A stretch of DNA of 64,000 bases, from positions 7,853-71,852 of the forward strand of contig URMA01000005.1 of assembly GCA_900548875.1 (NCBI GenBank), in the 5' to 3' direction. Of this stretch, positions 63,229 to 64,000 are shown one piece after another. Position 1 is the first letter of the stretch. The number at the start of each line of letters is the position of its first letter. The notes under the pieces are model-generated. The model made no database searches. It saw only the letters and a list, made by a program, of their open reading frames with translations, and was not told the DNA's origin. The DNA is from an uncultured Porphyromonadaceae bacterium (GTDB lineage Bacteria > Bacteroidota > Bacteroidia > Bacteroidales > Muribaculaceae). A program made the translations under genes and the position numbers.

Positions 63229-64000
63229 TCAACTCAGTCGGAGGATTCTTTTGATATTTGCGGCAAAAATCACCATGGCTCCTTGCATACGCATACAGTC
63301 CAGACCATACGAGTCTGCACGGTCATATCCAAACACATTCTTCAATTCTGCGTTTTTTGCCTCGATTTTATATCGGACTTTAGCCTTTGTCTTGAACTCC
63401 TCTGTTTGTTCAAAGTCGGCCTGCTGCAGATGCTCCCCAGATTTAATCTGCACGGCATAAGACTTGCTTTTGGCACCTTCTTTATAACATCCGTTCCGCC
63501 GGGAGCAGGTTCTGCATTTCTCTACATCAAAGTAGAACACAAGTGACTGGTTCTGTTTCTCTCCCTTCTTTCCCTGTCGTGCTTTTCTTATCGCCATATG
63601 CCCGGCCGGACAAACAAACATTCCGGCATCCTTGTTATAGTCAAACCTGTCTTCTTCCTTTCGCGTGCCATTGCTGATTGTCGGATTCAATCTGGCGACC
63701 AGTTCAAAACCTTTGTCCTTGTCATTTGAAAGTATGATGTTGTCTTTGCCCGAGTACGCAGTGTCGCCGACCACTGTGTCAACGGCCATGCCGTTAGCGC
63801 GACTTTGCGCTACAAGCTCCCGAAGCTGGGAGCCGTCCCCTTTCTCTCCCGAGGTGACTGTCGCTGCCGTTATGATGCGTTCATCACTCATCGCGATATG
63901 GGTCTTGTATCCGAAGAATGAGGCTTCCTTGCTCTTGTGACCAACCCTGGCATCCTCGTCCTTGGACGTTACATAATGGTCTTCAATATCTGAAAGTACC
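63229..64000 (-). CDS. IS1182-family transposase, C-terminal part
   Basis: The frame is open to the window edge: before the internal ATG it reads SKDEDARVGHKSKEASFFGY and on to KTHIAM, so the gene starts outside. A DDE-type core is seen (VVGDTAYSGKDN), followed by a Cys-rich segment (FVCPAGHMAIRK, CRTCSRRNGC) and the ending YKIEAKNAELKNVFGYDRAD, characteristic of the DDE_Tnp_1_6 group in IS1182. About 256 residues are visible; the N-terminal part is missing. No damage is seen in the visible part. Confidence 0.88.
   Translation of the reverse strand, partial: VLSDIEDHYVTSKDEDARVGHKSKEASFFGYKTHIAMSDERIITAATVTSGEKGDGSQLRELVAQSRANGMAVDTVVGDTAYSGKDNIILSNDKDKGFELVARLNPTISNGTRKEEDRFDYNKDAGMFVCPAGHMAIRKARQGKKGEKQNQSLVFYFDVEKCRTCSRRNGCYKEGAKSKSYAVQIKSGEHLQQADFEQTEEFKTKAKVRYKIEAKNAELKNVFGYDRADSYGLDCMRMQGAMVIFAANIKRILRLS

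Larger units (their letters stand above)
63046..64000 (-). mobile_element. IS1182-type insertion sequence, right part cut by window edge
   Basis: The end of the element is placed at GGGCACTGAAAAAGT (63046-63060), a guess from typical IS1182-family ends, because the other end is outside the window. It carries one transposase gene on the minus strand. A 39-bp hairpin AGAGTTCG...CGAACTCT (63101-63139) lies between the end and the gene and can act as a terminator. The boundary is uncertain by tens of bases. Confidence 0.65.

Overview
The window is a Bacteroidales chromosome segment of medium G+C. Three things point to this group. First, promoters of the Bacteroidetes type (TTTG, about 19-21 bases, TAnnTTTG) lie upstream of genes. 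Second, several exported proteins carry C-terminal type IX secretion (T9SS) sorting domains. Third, it holds Bacteroidales-typical families: a DUF4292 lipoprotein, a DUF6175-like protein, a DUF4369-like thioredoxin-fold lipoprotein, PafA, and a topoisomerase IV subunit B-coaD-ctpA run. The T9SS signals fit a Prevotellaceae, Paraprevotella or Porphyromonas-like organism better than a core Bacteroides, but I cannot name the genus.

Layout. 0-5 kb: end of an exported protein, a small TPR protein, typA, a membrane glycosyltransferase and rpsO. 5.3-12.2 kb: a co-directional run of dut, an exported TPR protein, a DUF4292 lipoprotein, a degenerate M23 (EnvC-like) protein, an acetyltransferase-like gene and an O-antigen-type flippase, all envelope or cell-wall genes apart from dut. 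12.4-21.5 kb: rlmN followed by three large T9SS cargo proteins, one an endonuclease I. 21.6-28.8 kb: a tight seven-gene minus-strand operon of exported, mostly uncharacterised proteins with its own strong promoter; this is the best candidate for an undescribed system. 29.9-33.4 kb: prfB with its programmed frameshift, pafA behind four phased 7-bp repeats, and a Fur-family regulator. 34-42 kb: an ArgE-like deacylase, an acyltransferase, a GH53 galactanase with a T9SS tail, trpS and a large WG-repeat protein. 42-43.2 kb: an SPFH protein and an Arc-like regulator.

43.35-47.06 kb is a cassette bounded by two copies of a repeat of about 207 bp in inverted orientation. They share a 140-bp core that looks identical by eye. 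The cassette carries two tandem paralogous outer-membrane beta-barrels and a membrane-anchored TPR/HTH regulator. A bipartite motif upstream of that regulator recurs in the 5' leader of the seven-gene envelope operon, which suggests, but does not prove, a regulatory link.

47-52.6 kb (minus): an acyltransferase, an XRE regulator, ctpA, coaD and parE. 52.9-55.9 kb (plus): ppk and ppx, with a two-unit version of the pafA-type phased repeat upstream. The shared repeat predicts a phosphate-starvation regulon. 55.9-60.5 kb: three glycosyltransferases and a thioredoxin-fold lipoprotein lacking CXXC. 60.7-63 kb: pnp with an Arg/Gly/Asn-rich tail. An IS1182-type element runs off the right edge.

All product calls come from reading motifs and translations by eye; no database search was run.
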